Source of the DNA: Halodesulfovibrio marinisediminis DSM 17456
Lineage (GTDB): Bacteria; Desulfobacterota; Desulfovibrionia; Desulfovibrionales; Desulfovibrionaceae
Direction of reading: 5' to 3'
Length of the DNA: 64,000 nucleotides
NCBI RefSeq assembly: GCF_900129975.1
Contig: NZ_FSRG01000003.1
Span: 856,997 to 920,996, forward strand
Below, piece by piece: positions 52,812 through 62,762 of the stretch. The number at the start of each line of letters is the position of its first letter. The stretch's first letter is position 1. Made by a program: the position numbers and the translations under genes. The notes beneath the pieces are model-generated. The model saw only the letters and a list, made by a program, of their open reading frames with translations, did no database searches and was not told where the DNA came from.

Positions 52812-55240
52812 CGCACACTCCGACAGCTTTTAGACCGATACAGCATAGGGACAAGAAATAACGCAGCCGGAATAGCTGCTCCAACACCGAGAAGCACGGT
52901 TATACCCAGCGAATACATTGCAGGATGCTCTGCAAAAACAAGTGCACCGAATCCAGAAACCGTTGTTAAACCGGAAACCAGTACTGCACGGAGCGTTCCA
53001 TGCTCAACACCTTCTTTACAGGCATTCACAACAAAAATTCCATAATCAGCAGCAAGGCCGATAATTAGTGGCAACGCTGCAATACTGAATAAGTTGAATG
53101 AGGTTCCTGTGACTCTCATTACGCATAATAAAAATGTCAGACCAGTACATAACGGGAGTATTGCAAGCAGAGTCAGCCCTATGTGACGGAAGAACAACAA
53201 CATCAGCACCGCCATGGAAGCAAAAGCCAATCCGACGAACAGTCGGAAGTCCTGCTCAATTGCTTTACCGAGTTGTTCCCCAAGATTTCTTGCCGAATAA
53301 AAATATATCCCCTCAGGCAATTCAGAAGAACGAGCGAGATCACGAATTTCCGGCAGATCTGGCACAAGAGTCTGTACATACTGCCTGCCGTCCTTTTCGG
53401 CATACAAAAGCGACGAAATACCGCCGATACCTGCTGCGTTCAAATCTGCCAGTCCAATATCAGCTGGAGTAGTGGTCATCCATTGAAAAAAAGGATCAAA
53501 GGCATGAGGAGAAAATCCGTATGTAGATTGCGCATGTAACACTGCCTGCTCCATAGCCGATAACTGACTGGCGGCAAAAGTATTCCACCGGCTACGGTTG
53601 GCAGCCCTTTTGTCTTCAGCGGGCAATACGGTCGACAAAGAATATGCATGCTTCACTACGCCGTGTTTACGTAAATACGCGCTGAGCTCTTCGCCTCTTT
53701 TAAGAGCCTCTTCCTGTGTTGTTCCTTCTGCAAAAAAAATTGCGGATTCATTTTTCCCACCCCACTCCTGCCGAATAGTATCCTCTGCCTGCAACAAAGT
53801 TTTTGGAAAAACACTGAGCGAGCGTAGCTCGTTGTCCATCTGCACATGTCCCCCGTAAAACAAGGCACCGGCGAGCACACCGCAGGTAACGATACAAAGA
53901 GGAACATTCCACTCACGTTCACCATCATAAGAGATAGAACTGCCGAACTGATTCGGAACTCGTCTACAACCTGTTTCAATACCAGAACTTGGCACTAGGC
54001 AATGAGGAAGAAGAACTAACGCCAGTACTAATCCACAGCACAGACCGACTATGCCGAAATACGCCAATTGCTGAATGCCCGGCATAGCGGAGAAAGCCAA
54101 TGCACCAAAGGCAGCCAGAGACGTTATGCCACCGAACAGTACCGGACGGGCGACTGCAGCAAGTGTTTCAGCAGGAGTACTGGAACTGTACCGAAAGGCA
54201 AAATAGACATGCAGGGCAAAATCAACAGAAATTCCAAGCAGTACTGCACCGAAACCTAAGGTGATAGAAGAAACAACCGACTGGGTAACAGCCAAAACAG
54301 AAGATGCAACAAGTAACACAACGCCAGGTACAGCAGCCACCCACAAAATATCCCGAGAGCGGATGAACACAAAAAATATTGCCAGTAAACCGACGAGCGA
54401 TACCGTAAGCACCACACGCAAGTCCTGCTTAATCGTGCGAGCATTTTCCACAGCAAACTGATGTCCGCTAAATACGGTTGTGCTAATATCTCCAGTCACC
54501 GTATCCCGCAGCACTTTCGAAATTCCGGCAAGCATTAATTCAGCATTGCCAGAGTCGGTGGGAGCTACAGAACTTTTCACCAACAACAAAAGTTTCCGCC
54601 CGCCGTCCTTCGATAACACGCCCTGCTGCACAGTCACATCTTTTGCAACTCGAAAAGAGCGCAGCAACTCGTATAAAGGCGACAGAAGATGAAATGGATC
54701 GTATTGGATAAATTTCTTGGAGACAAAACTGGAAGCATTAAACAAATTCAGATAGTTATCCCGCATCACCGTATCAAGCTCATGCTCAGCAAGCTGCTTT
54801 TCTAGCGAGTCTATAACAGCCTGATCAGCCAAAGAGGGAAGAATTCGAACAAATGCTTTCGGGTCCGGCAATACATTGTCCGGTAAACAAGGGGTCAGAT
54901 TATCTGGTAATGCAGACCGGAGCCTTTTTGCTGCTGCAAACAAAGTCTGTGGAGAGGTATTCTCGCCAGCCTCAAGTTGAATAAAAACCATTCTGGAAAA
55001 TGGAGCCAACTCCATAAGCTTGAGACTGTACGATAATTCCGGATCGTTGTTGGGCAAAATCATACCGATATCTTCACGCACCTGCATGCGACTTAACATT
55101 ACGCCACAGCAGACAAGCACCAATACGGCAAAAATAAGCAGCTTTCTTCTATGTGGTACAAGAGCATGGTACCACGCTGCGAAATAATGGATCTGATTCA
55201 TAATGTATGCAAAGCGTTCCAGACTTCCATGCCCAATCAT
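52808..55240 (-). CDS. MMPL/RND-type lipid exporter
   Basis: This 810-residue protein has two sets of one plus five membrane helices with large periplasmic loops, as in MmpL/HpnN exporters. SVDFALHVYFAF and LAADYGIFVVNA are the Asp-containing helices that carry protons. It should move the finished lipid out of the inner membrane, passing it to the LolA-like protein encoded upstream. Its ATG overlaps the LolA stop as ATGA. Confidence 0.92.
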   Translation of the reverse strand: MIGHGSLERFAYIMNQIHYFAAWYHALVPHRRKLLIFAVLVLVCCGVMLSRMQVREDIGMILPNNDPELSYSLKLMELAPFSRMVFIQLEAGENTSPQTLFAAAKRLRSALPDNLTPCLPDNVLPDPKAFVRILPSLADQAVIDSLEKQLAEHELDTVMRDNYLNLFNASSFVSKKFIQYDPFHLLSPLYELLRSFRVAKDVTVQQGVLSKDGGRKLLLLVKSSVAPTDSGNAELMLAGISKVLRDTVTGDISTTVFSGHQFAVENARTIKQDLRVVLTVSLVGLLAIFFVFIRSRDILWVAAVPGVVLLVASSVLAVTQSVVSSITLGFGAVLLGISVDFALHVYFAFRYSSSTPAETLAAVARPVLFGGITSLAAFGALAFSAMPGIQQLAYFGIVGLCCGLVLALVLLPHCLVPSSGIETGCRRVPNQFGSSISYDGEREWNVPLCIVTCGVLAGALFYGGHVQMDNELRSLSVFPKTLLQAEDTIRQEWGGKNESAIFFAEGTTQEEALKRGEELSAYLRKHGVVKHAYSLSTVLPAEDKRAANRSRWNTFAASQLSAMEQAVLHAQSTYGFSPHAFDPFFQWMTTTPADIGLADLNAAGIGGISSLLYAEKDGRQYVQTLVPDLPEIRDLARSSELPEGIYFYSARNLGEQLGKAIEQDFRLFVGLAFASMAVLMLLFFRHIGLTLLAILPLCTGLTFLLCVMRVTGTSFNLFSIAALPLIIGLAADYGIFVVNACKEGVEHGTLRAVLVSGLTTVSGFGALVFAEHPAMYSLGITVLLGVGAAIPAALFLVPMLYRSKSCRSVR

Positions 55241-55854
55241 GGAGTCAGTAAAGAGGCGTCAATATCGGAATTAATTATCGTATCAAAAAAAGTATATGTT
55301 GTTACATCGCCATCAGCTTCGATAAACTCAAGCTTGGCAACATCACTCATTGCAGGAGATAAGGTAACCCGTAACTCTCTCAACAAACGGCGTACAACTG
55401 TACTCTTCGGAGTCAGAACTAGTTTGAGCGGTTTTTTACTTGCTACAGCAAACTCATATTGTTCGCGAAGCGCATCAAGATCAAAACATGTCCATTTTAG
55501 CACCTGTTCTGTCAGAATACGCATTTCAACATCATCCGCCACACGAAACGGTTCATCCGTTCCGGCAAGCGTATTCCAGCGTCGTCCCTGTTTTCCTGCA
55601 ACAACAAACCCCGCTTTGACGGGTGAAATATATTCCCATCTTAAGCGGTCAGGGCTTTGAAACAACAACACCCCTTGCGACTCTAGAGTGTCATCAAACA
55701 TAGCCAGTGTCTTGTGCTGCACAAAGCGACATTTCAAGCTCTGTACATTCCCCATTGTCGTCTTAAGCTTATCCAAAACCTCTTCTGTACCTGCATACGC
55801 ATACGCTCCGCAGGAGAACAACAAGCAAAGACACAACAGAATTACACGCATCAT
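55237..55854 (-). CDS. LolA-like periplasmic carrier
   Basis: This 205-residue protein has a signal peptide ending near AYAYAGT and a LolA-type start: LDKLKTTMGNVQSLKCRFVQ, with FQSPDRLRWEY. It should ferry the lipid across the periplasm from the MMPL pump to the outer membrane. It overlaps both neighbours by 4 bases. Confidence 0.88.
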   Translation of the reverse strand: MMRVILLCLCLLFSCGAYAYAGTEEVLDKLKTTMGNVQSLKCRFVQHKTLAMFDDTLESQGVLLFQSPDRLRWEYISPVKAGFVVAGKQGRRWNTLAGTDEPFRVADDVEMRILTEQVLKWTCFDLDALREQYEFAVASKKPLKLVLTPKSTVVRRLLRELRVTLSPAMSDVAKLEFIEADGDVTTYTFFDTIINSDIDASLLTP

Positions 55855-56291
55855 ACTTCCGGACCGCCTTCTTCCGGCACGTAAAGTTTTAGACGCACTT
55901 CTGCAATCAGCCTTTCACCATGGGTAACGGTGCCATCCACCACGGCAAATCCCTGTAGCAATCCTACAGTTGTAACTGTCACAGTCAAAGAATCACCGGC
56001 AACTGCTTTACTAAACACCTTCATTTTGCGAATACCAACGAGATATCCTTCTTTAATATCCTCGTTAGCCTGCGCTAATTGATATCCCTTAAAAGCAGCG
56101 TATGCCTGCGCCACCAGCTCGGCATATACAACACTATCAAGTTCAGCGTTTCTGCCGACAAGAATACAGTCTTCGTCAAGCCGAGCGGTAACTACCGCCT
56201 GCTCATCTTCAACATGCACGAGACGGTCTACAAGGCGCATAGGCGGCTTATGTGGTAAAATACCTGCAACATCTAATGGCAAAGAGGACAC
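55851..56291 (-). CDS. Hotdog 3-hydroxyacyl-ACP dehydratase-like protein 2
   Basis: This 146-residue protein begins LPLDVAGILPHKPPMRLVDRL, the layout of the FabZ-related dehydratase of aryl-polyene clusters, with His in PHKPPM and Glu in YAELVAQAYA. It should act with the ketoreductase in making conjugated double bonds. It starts on the last base of the radical SAM stop. Confidence 0.87.
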   Translation of the reverse strand: MSSLPLDVAGILPHKPPMRLVDRLVHVEDEQAVVTARLDEDCILVGRNAELDSVVYAELVAQAYAAFKGYQLAQANEDIKEGYLVGIRKMKVFSKAVAGDSLTVTVTTVGLLQGFAVVDGTVTHGERLIAEVRLKLYVPEEGGPEV

Positions 56292-57376
56292 TACTTAGCC
56301 TCCTTTTCAGAATCTGTCTTTCCCTTATCAGTATCTTTCTGGGCAGGCCTCCAGCACAGCGGGTCCGAAGCTAAATAGTCCCCTGTTGCCTGATACGCCA
56401 TCCCTCGACAGCCGTAACATTCATGAGCAAGGTCGCACTCACGACATTCACCTTTGATGTGTTCCCGAACGTTACGTAATTCATGCAACACTCGGCTTTG
56501 ACTCAGAATATCCGCAAGCGGCTGCGTCCGAATATTACCAACAGAGATATCAACACCAGGACACGGAATAATATCGCCGGAAACCGTTACCGTGCAGGAA
56601 TATGCATGCCTGTTACAGCACAATCCAACAACGGATGGATGCGGCTCCCAGTGCAGGTCATATCGTTCCCGATCAATGCGGGCCAGCTCTTCAAATAATG
56701 CTTGGGTTTCCGGAATGGTAACAGCAAGCTCTGGATGCTTCTGTGCCCGACCTTGCAAGGTAATCATCTCGAAATAAGGAATAATATTCCGATCACGAAG
56801 CCAGACCCACATATCCGGCAGTTCATCAATGTTCTGCTTGCAAATGATAGACTGGACCCCCAAAGGAATTTCCGAAGTGGGGTATCCAGCTTCCATCAAT
56901 AAATCCAGACCGCGTCGAATATCGACATAAGATCCTTTTTTACCGGCTAACCTCTCCTGAACATCGGGACGCATGCTGTTCATCTTTACAACAGGAGCAA
57001 CCCCCAACGAAAGGAACTCACGTGCCATATCAGCAGTAACGTGCGTACCGTTGGTAAAAAGATCGATTCCTATACCTTTAGCAGCAATTGACCTCATAAT
57101 GTCCAGCGTATGAGGATATACAAGAGGTTCACCTCCCCCGAGCACAATCACACGACGCACGCCAAGGTCTGCGGCTTCATCCAGCACAGAATAAATTTCA
57201 TCCAGTGAAAGTTCATCCTCTCTGGCAGAACCGGACTCAGCGTAACAGTAAATGCAGTTCAAGTCGCATTCGCGACTAAGCTCGAGCTCAAGAGAAAGGA
57301 TGCGATTCTCTTTTCTGGCAGCATCTATGTCTTCTTGGCTAAAATTAGATCCCCAAGGGCGGTCTGGCATACTCAA
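56291..57376 (-). CDS. Radical SAM/SPASM enzyme in the polyene cluster
   Basis: This 361-residue enzyme has the radical SAM motif CDLNCIYCY near residue 36, GGGEPLVYP and a SPASM-like Cys-rich end (LCCNRHAYSC, IPCPGVD, CRECDLAHECYGC). So it should hold one SAM-binding and one or two extra iron-sulphur clusters. Usual aryl-polyene clusters have no such enzyme. It may modify the acyl chain (ring closure, C-C bond formation or oxidation). The TTG at 57376 has better spacing from GGAG than the ATG two codons on. Confidence 0.9.
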   Translation of the reverse strand: MSMPDRPWGSNFSQEDIDAARKENRILSLELELSRECDLNCIYCYAESGSAREDELSLDEIYSVLDEAADLGVRRVIVLGGGEPLVYPHTLDIMRSIAAKGIGIDLFTNGTHVTADMAREFLSLGVAPVVKMNSMRPDVQERLAGKKGSYVDIRRGLDLLMEAGYPTSEIPLGVQSIICKQNIDELPDMWVWLRDRNIIPYFEMITLQGRAQKHPELAVTIPETQALFEELARIDRERYDLHWEPHPSVVGLCCNRHAYSCTVTVSGDIIPCPGVDISVGNIRTQPLADILSQSRVLHELRNVREHIKGECRECDLAHECYGCRGMAYQATGDYLASDPLCWRPAQKDTDKGKTDSEKEAK

Positions 57377-57379
57377 GAT

Positions 57380-57781
57380 TTACTCCATAACAGCCAACGG
57401 AATTGTTGCCTGAATATCATTTCGCAGATTTATGATCCAAGTGTTATAACTACGATGAATAGTCTTACGCTGTGCGTTATAATTCATATTCACACTGTTG
57501 AGGTACGTAATAGAAAAAGCTTCAGTGTTATATTTAACATTAACCTGAACCATATGATTACGTACATTCAACGTACCAATCATAAGCCCATTACGTTTCT
57601 TTTTCATTACCCAACCACGCTTTGCACCGGCAGTCACAATTGCTTTTTCTACCTGCTTCAGGGTAAGCGACCCTTCAGGTGCCTGAAAAGACTGATCATG
57701 GTAGCTCATCATAGTCTTCGAACAACCAACAGAAGCAACAACGAACATCATAACAACAAGAAAAGAGAAAACGCGTTTCAT
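57380..57781 (-). CDS. Lipoprotein of the polyene cluster
   Basis: This 133-residue protein has a lipoprotein signal ending VVASVGCSKT and a small alpha/beta domain (GSLTLKQVEKAIVTAGAKRGW). It stays in the periplasm. Its place between the acyltransferase and radical SAM genes suggests a role in handling the lipid or the envelope. I know of no defined activity. Confidence 0.8.
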   Translation of the reverse strand: MKRVFSFLVVMMFVVASVGCSKTMMSYHDQSFQAPEGSLTLKQVEKAIVTAGAKRGWVMKKKRNGLMIGTLNVRNHMVQVNVKYNTEAFSITYLNSVNMNYNAQRKTIHRSYNTWIINLRNDIQATIPLAVME

Positions 57782-57819
57782 AACAACCTCTTGGGTAACA
57801 CAAGATTCATAAAAAATAG

Positions 57820-58560
57820 CTACCGTCGTTTACGGGCAGCAGCTATGGCCTGCTTAACATATTTTCGCATCGCAAGATGGGGCACATCTTCATGCATAAA
57901 CTGACGAGGATAGACCGGTTCCAACCCTTCAACCACGATCTCTGCCGGCCGCATTGCCCATTGCCCTCTGGGCAACAGTTTATCCGTACCGGATATAGCA
58001 AGCGGAACAATAGGAACATCATTGTCTAGAGCCACCTTAAAGGCCCCTGAATAAAACCTGCCCAGTTCTCCGTCGCGGCTTCTATGCCCTTCAGGGAAAA
58101 AGAGAATACTCCCTCCCCTGTCGATGACATCACGGCATTGTGCCATAAACTCATCCTGATCAAGCTGCTCGCTGTTCAAATACTTGGCTGCCCGCATAAA
58201 AGGAGCATAAAACCACATCTTAAACGGCCATGCGCGAACAACAATAGAAAAGTTTGTTACAGGCAGTGTCCCCATGCAATACACATCAAAAAATGACAAA
58301 TGATTAGCCACAAAAACACAAGGTGTCGGTACACGTTCCTTTTGCAAGCCTTCTTTACGAACCCGTCCAAAAGGTCTCAAGAACTCCATCCAGACTCTGC
58401 CGTAAAACCAGATAAACATACGCGCAACCCTATCCAGCTCCCATCCTGTTACCAATCTCCATAGATGAAACAGGGGAAAAGCCAGAAGCACACAAAAAAC
58501 AGTCCACCCTATTAACAACGGATACTGAATCAAGTTCATAAGCAGAAGAGACAAACGCAT
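57820..58560 (-). CDS. PlsC-type 1-acylglycerol-phosphate acyltransferase
   Basis: This 246-residue membrane-bound enzyme has the acyltransferase motifs VANHLSFFD (His and Asp) and FFPEGHRSRDGELG. The N-terminus has a membrane helix. It should place an acyl group, perhaps the polyene, onto a glycerol-phosphate or similar anchor. It lies 12 bases after the second ACP. Confidence 0.92.
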   Translation of the reverse strand: MRLSLLLMNLIQYPLLIGWTVFCVLLAFPLFHLWRLVTGWELDRVARMFIWFYGRVWMEFLRPFGRVRKEGLQKERVPTPCVFVANHLSFFDVYCMGTLPVTNFSIVVRAWPFKMWFYAPFMRAAKYLNSEQLDQDEFMAQCRDVIDRGGSILFFPEGHRSRDGELGRFYSGAFKVALDNDVPIVPLAISGTDKLLPRGQWAMRPAEIVVEGLEPVYPRQFMHEDVPHLAMRKYVKQAIAAARKRR

Positions 58561-58572
58561 ACCAAAACCAAG

Positions 58573-58830
58573 CTACCCTTCAAGCTCGCTTTTCTTTCGC
58601 AAAATATATTTATGTAAATCATCAAGAGTGCGAATTTCTCTCAGTGCCTGATTATCACGTAACTTAAATCCAAACTCCTGCTCCAAAACAACAACCATAT
58701 CAACAGCATCAAGACTGTCTAAGCCCAGATCATCGTTAAAACGAGCTTCAGGAACCATCTGTTCCATTTCAAGTTCAAACTCTTCCGCAAGTGCGGCATT
58801 CGCAATCTCAATTACTTCCTTCTCGGTCAT
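58573..58830 (-). CDS. Acyl carrier protein 2
   Basis: This 85-residue ACP has GLDSLDAVDMVVVLEQEFG with the phosphopantetheine Ser. Its ATG overlaps the stop of the upstream KS as ATGA. Having two ACPs matches the aryl-polyene scheme, where one carries the starter and one the chain. Confidence 0.95.
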   Translation of the reverse strand: MTEKEVIEIANAALAEEFELEMEQMVPEARFNDDLGLDSLDAVDMVVVLEQEFGFKLRDNQALREIRTLDDLHKYILRKKSELEG

Positions 58831-60056
58831 GTAGCATTCCTTATAACTAGTACAGAATTAATGCCCCCGAGGGCAAAACTGTTTTTAACGACGGTGCTAA
58901 CCGCCTGATTATGATTTACAACAGGCAAATTCACGGCTCCGCACCGTGGATCAACCTCAGTGAGGTTACGGGTAGGAACAATGATGTCATTGGTTATCAT
59001 CAACACAGATGCAATGCTTTCAAGTGCCCCACTGGCTGCCATTGTATGGCCCATATGCCCTTTTAAACTGCTAATCATCGGCATAGAGGTAAATATCTCA
59101 GCTATGGCAGTCGCTTCTGCAATATCCCCCTGCTCGGTGCCCGTAGCGTGAGCACTGATATAATCAACGTCTGCAGGTGATACAGAAGCGTCTTTCAACG
59201 CAAGTTCAATACATGTTTTAATGGAGTTAGCGTCTGGATTAGCTATGCTGCTTGGAGAGCTATTGCAGGCAAAGCCTACAATCTCGGCAAGAATATTCGC
59301 ACCACGGGCTTGCGCATGTTCCAGGCTTTCAACAATAAGCAAACCTGCTCCCTCAGCACAAACAATTCCATCACGACTACTATCAAACGGGCGAGATGAT
59401 GCTTCTGGAGAGGTTACGTCACTGGATGAAGCAGCATTCATCAGACCAAAAGTAGCAGCAGTAAGCGGACTAAACTCATCAGCTCCACCACACAGCATGA
59501 CATCCTGCCTGCCATATGCAATGCTCTCATAGGCAAGTCCGATTGCCTGACATCCGGAAGCACAAGCTGCAGAAGGAGCTTCTACACGTCCAGTAACACC
59601 TAGCACTTGGGCGAGGTTGGCAGCTACAGTATGCCCCATCACTTTAAAAAATGTTGTAGAACGAATAGCTTCCAGACTATTTTCTTTTACATACTCAGTA
59701 AAAAACTCTTCTAAAGCATCCGCACTTCCTATAGTGGAGCCAACACAAACTCCTAATCTTCCAGAAGCTAGAACCGCGTCAGAAATGTTTGCCTGAGTCA
59801 AAGCTTCCTGAGCAGCCAGTACAGCGTACTGCGTCATGCGCGACATCGAACGACGATACTGACGGGGAATTACTTTAACATTCACAGGCGGAACCATACC
59901 AGCAGCACGGACACTCAACCCAGAAATTTCAGTGCCAGACGGCAACTCACCAACAGCTGAGTCACCAGCCACAAGCCCATCCCACATACTCTCGACACCG
60001 GCGCCAAAAGGAGAGACGGCTCCCATGCCTGTAATTACTACTCTTCTCGAATACAT
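58827..60056 (-). CDS. Beta-ketoacyl-ACP synthase (KS II)
   Basis: This 409-residue FabF-like enzyme has SAACASGCQAIG, SAHATGTEQGD and KGHMGHTMAASG, so the Cys-His-His triad is intact. It overlaps the FAD oxidoreductase gene by 19 bases; AAGGAG lies upstream of its ATG. Confidence 0.93.
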   Translation of the reverse strand: MYSRRVVITGMGAVSPFGAGVESMWDGLVAGDSAVGELPSGTEISGLSVRAAGMVPPVNVKVIPRQYRRSMSRMTQYAVLAAQEALTQANISDAVLASGRLGVCVGSTIGSADALEEFFTEYVKENSLEAIRSTTFFKVMGHTVAANLAQVLGVTGRVEAPSAACASGCQAIGLAYESIAYGRQDVMLCGGADEFSPLTAATFGLMNAASSSDVTSPEASSRPFDSSRDGIVCAEGAGLLIVESLEHAQARGANILAEIVGFACNSSPSSIANPDANSIKTCIELALKDASVSPADVDYISAHATGTEQGDIAEATAIAEIFTSMPMISSLKGHMGHTMAASGALESIASVLMITNDIIVPTRNLTEVDPRCGAVNLPVVNHNQAVSTVVKNSFALGGINSVLVIRNAT

Positions 60057-61516
60057 GCCCGTAACTCCTTATGCAGTTCTTTCATCCCGACCAAGCACCC
60101 GCAGGTTACAAAGGCAGAAACCATTGCGCCAAGAACTCCCGGAAGAAGAACAGATTGACCAGCCAAACCAAGTCCCTTAACTTTTGTCATAGGCATCGGG
60201 GAAATCTGATCAATGCAATGCCGTACACCATACAAACTACCTGTAGGGCTCGCTACCCAGTGCTGCATTGTCAAAGGAGTTGCCACATCAACAAGGCTCA
60301 CACCATCTCTTAATTCAGGACACCCATCTTGAACCCTTTGCCAAATAGCCTTGCCAATACGTTCTTTTTCCTTGTGATATGCATCTGGTCTGTTTCCATA
60401 TGACGTCGCCTGCCATTCGGAGAAAGCTTCAGTTGGAGCAGCCGTTACTACTGTTATGGCTTGTCGTCCATCCGGCAAAGGCTCACCGCCTGCCAGATAA
60501 ATAACTCCTTCATCCGCTTCAAAAAATTTTTCTACACAAGGAGCAGTGCAAAGAAATACGTTACTGTCCGTAAGAAGTTCCACAGGATGATCAGCAATAG
60601 CAAATAGAACCATTGCCTGAGCTGTATCCTCCAAACGTTTCAGCCGCTTTGCCCATTGGGGACGTACAGCACCTTCCGGTAACAGGTCTGGCAACAAAGC
60701 CGGATGACCGGTATAGACACACTGCCTGCTGTGAATCGTGTTACCATCGGTAAACTGCACACCGGCAACACTACCGTCATCCACCAAAATACGCTCAACA
60801 CCCTTTCCGCAATAGACATCACAGCCTAGCTCACGTGCTCTCTTTTCAAGCGCATCAGCCAGAACCTTGCCCCCACCGGGAAATGAGTGTGCGGAATGCA
60901 CATACGATGCGAGAGTGTAGGCATGTGCGTCGAAACGCGCCTGCTCAGGCGAAACACCATACAGTAACGCATGCAAGGAAAATGCCGTTTGCAGATACGG
61001 GTTCGCTGTCGCCCTACGGGCTTCATCCGCCACGCTTGGAACGTCCAAGTCAGGGATCAGTGCATCTTCATCAAGTGAGTGCTGTAAGTTCAGAAAAGGA
61101 GACTGCGCTGCGGTTTTTTCCACACGTTCCCAAAAAGAGACAATCCCGTCCGCTTCTTCAGGGAATTCTTCCATAAGCATAGATACAAACGAATCAGCAC
61201 CATGCGGAAAAGCTATTTCGCGGGATGAGTCCAGAAATTTGAAAATATTAGCGCAAGCAGGTCTCAGTTCCTTCCGTTCAACATCATCAATGCCTAAGAA
61301 TCTAAAATAAGACTCCAGCACCCCGCCTGAGCCAAGTCCACCGACATAGTGAACGCCTGTATCAAAATGTACCCCTTGCCTGCTAAATCCACGCAGTAAG
61401 GGAGCAAGCCGCTTATCCTTCTCGACAACAGCAACACGTTGTCCCAATTTCGCAAGAGTGATGGCAGCTGTCAGCCCAGAACACCCGCCACCGATTATGA
61501 TCACATCATACTGCAT
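60038..61516 (-). CDS. CrtI/RetSat-like FAD oxidoreductase in the polyene cluster
   Basis: This 492-residue protein opens MQYDVIIIGGGCSGLTAAIT, a Rossmann FAD site, and has FDTGVHYVGG and the C-terminal dinucleotide motif VKGLGLAGQSVLLPGVLGAM, as in phytoene desaturases and retinol saturases. Such enzymes add, remove or move double bonds in polyenes. Usual aryl-polyene clusters lack it. It could saturate, isomerise or desaturate the chain. The ATG overlaps the KS III stop. Confidence 0.9.
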   Translation of the reverse strand: MQYDVIIIGGGCSGLTAAITLAKLGQRVAVVEKDKRLAPLLRGFSRQGVHFDTGVHYVGGLGSGGVLESYFRFLGIDDVERKELRPACANIFKFLDSSREIAFPHGADSFVSMLMEEFPEEADGIVSFWERVEKTAAQSPFLNLQHSLDEDALIPDLDVPSVADEARRATANPYLQTAFSLHALLYGVSPEQARFDAHAYTLASYVHSAHSFPGGGKVLADALEKRARELGCDVYCGKGVERILVDDGSVAGVQFTDGNTIHSRQCVYTGHPALLPDLLPEGAVRPQWAKRLKRLEDTAQAMVLFAIADHPVELLTDSNVFLCTAPCVEKFFEADEGVIYLAGGEPLPDGRQAITVVTAAPTEAFSEWQATSYGNRPDAYHKEKERIGKAIWQRVQDGCPELRDGVSLVDVATPLTMQHWVASPTGSLYGVRHCIDQISPMPMTKVKGLGLAGQSVLLPGVLGAMVSAFVTCGCLVGMKELHKELRACIREE

Positions 61517-62727
61517 CAGGAAAATCTCAAAACAAGACTGGCGTTTGTACCGCCGAATCCAGCGGAATTACATAATATATTATGAACGCGAGTTTCTTTG
61601 GTCTGTTGAAGAACATTTAACGTTTTAAGCGCGTCATCCGGCTCGCCAAAATTGATGTTTGGAGCAAGAAATTCCCGTTCAGCCATTAACACGGAATAAA
61701 CAACCTGAGATGCACCAGTCATCCAGAGTTCATGTCCTGTCATTGACTTCAGCGACGCTACCGGCGGTGTTGTATCGCCGAACACTCGTAAAATATTCTG
61801 CCCCTCTGCAGCATCGCCCAGAGGTGTAGAAGTCGCATGAGCGTTGATATAGTCGATGTCTGATGGTTGTACATCCGCATTGCGGAGCGCCATGGACATA
61901 GCGCGAGATAATCCCGTTGAGCTAGGTACAGAAAGAGCTTCGCCGTCTGAAGAAAATCCATACCCACAGACTTCGCCCAAAATATGTGCGCCACGCTCAA
62001 CCGCAAGATCGTACCGTTCCAAAACAATTGCGGCTGCACCACCGCTTGGAACAAGCCCGTTGCGTTGAGAGTCAAAAGGACGAGACGCCTTAGTAGGATC
62101 ATCATTTGTGGCAAAAGCCCCAAGCCCATCAAAACTGCACACAGACTGCCAGTTAAGCTCTTGCGCGGCCCCGCAAATAACTCGTTCCTGACGTCCGAGG
62201 GCAATAAGGTCAGCAGCCTGCCCCACGGCATTGCCGCCACTGGCACACGCAGAACTGATGGTCCAGCAGGCACCTTGCGTCCCCAAAATGGAATTCAAGT
62301 TCAGTGTCACGGTGGAAGTCATCGCACGGAACACATGCCCGCTGCCGATAAGACAGGTCTCACCACGCTCCCGAAGCAAATCAACTTGCTCCACAGCAGT
62401 TAAGCCGCTTGAGTCGCAGCCGAACACAAGTCCGGTCATGTCATTCCGCAACTCTTCAGGAGCAAGACTGGCATGTTCCAACGCATCTGCCACTGCAGCG
62501 TAAGCCTGCACAGCAAAATCTGGCATTGTTTTACGTTGCTTGCGCGTGAGATATTTTTTTGGAGAAAAATCGATGGCACCGGTAAGCGAGCTTGCAAAGC
62601 CTAGTTCGATTCGCTCTGGATCTGATACAATGCCGGAACGCCCTTCATATAACGCTGACGCAACCGTCTCTCTGTCGTTACCAAGACAAGAGACAATACC
62701 GACACCAGTAATAGCGACTCTATACAT
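61516..62727 (-). CDS. Beta-ketoacyl-ACP synthase (KS III)
   Basis: This protein of about 403 residues has SSACASGGNAVGQA, NAHATSTPLGD and SMTGHELWMTGA; all three catalytic residues are present, but the last motif is unusual (HELWM instead of HTLGA), suggesting a distinct substrate or a starter role. ATG 62727 has GGGGAC upstream. A short hairpin (GCCCAA with TTGGGC, 62743-62757) precedes it. Confidence 0.92.
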   Translation of the reverse strand: MYRVAITGVGIVSCLGNDRETVASALYEGRSGIVSDPERIELGFASSLTGAIDFSPKKYLTRKQRKTMPDFAVQAYAAVADALEHASLAPEELRNDMTGLVFGCDSSGLTAVEQVDLLRERGETCLIGSGHVFRAMTSTVTLNLNSILGTQGACWTISSACASGGNAVGQAADLIALGRQERVICGAAQELNWQSVCSFDGLGAFATNDDPTKASRPFDSQRNGLVPSGGAAAIVLERYDLAVERGAHILGEVCGYGFSSDGEALSVPSSTGLSRAMSMALRNADVQPSDIDYINAHATSTPLGDAAEGQNILRVFGDTTPPVASLKSMTGHELWMTGASQVVYSVLMAEREFLAPNINFGEPDDALKTLNVLQQTKETRVHNILCNSAGFGGTNASLVLRFS

Positions 62728-62762
62728 AGAGAATGTCCCCCTGCCCAAAAATTGGGCTAAAA

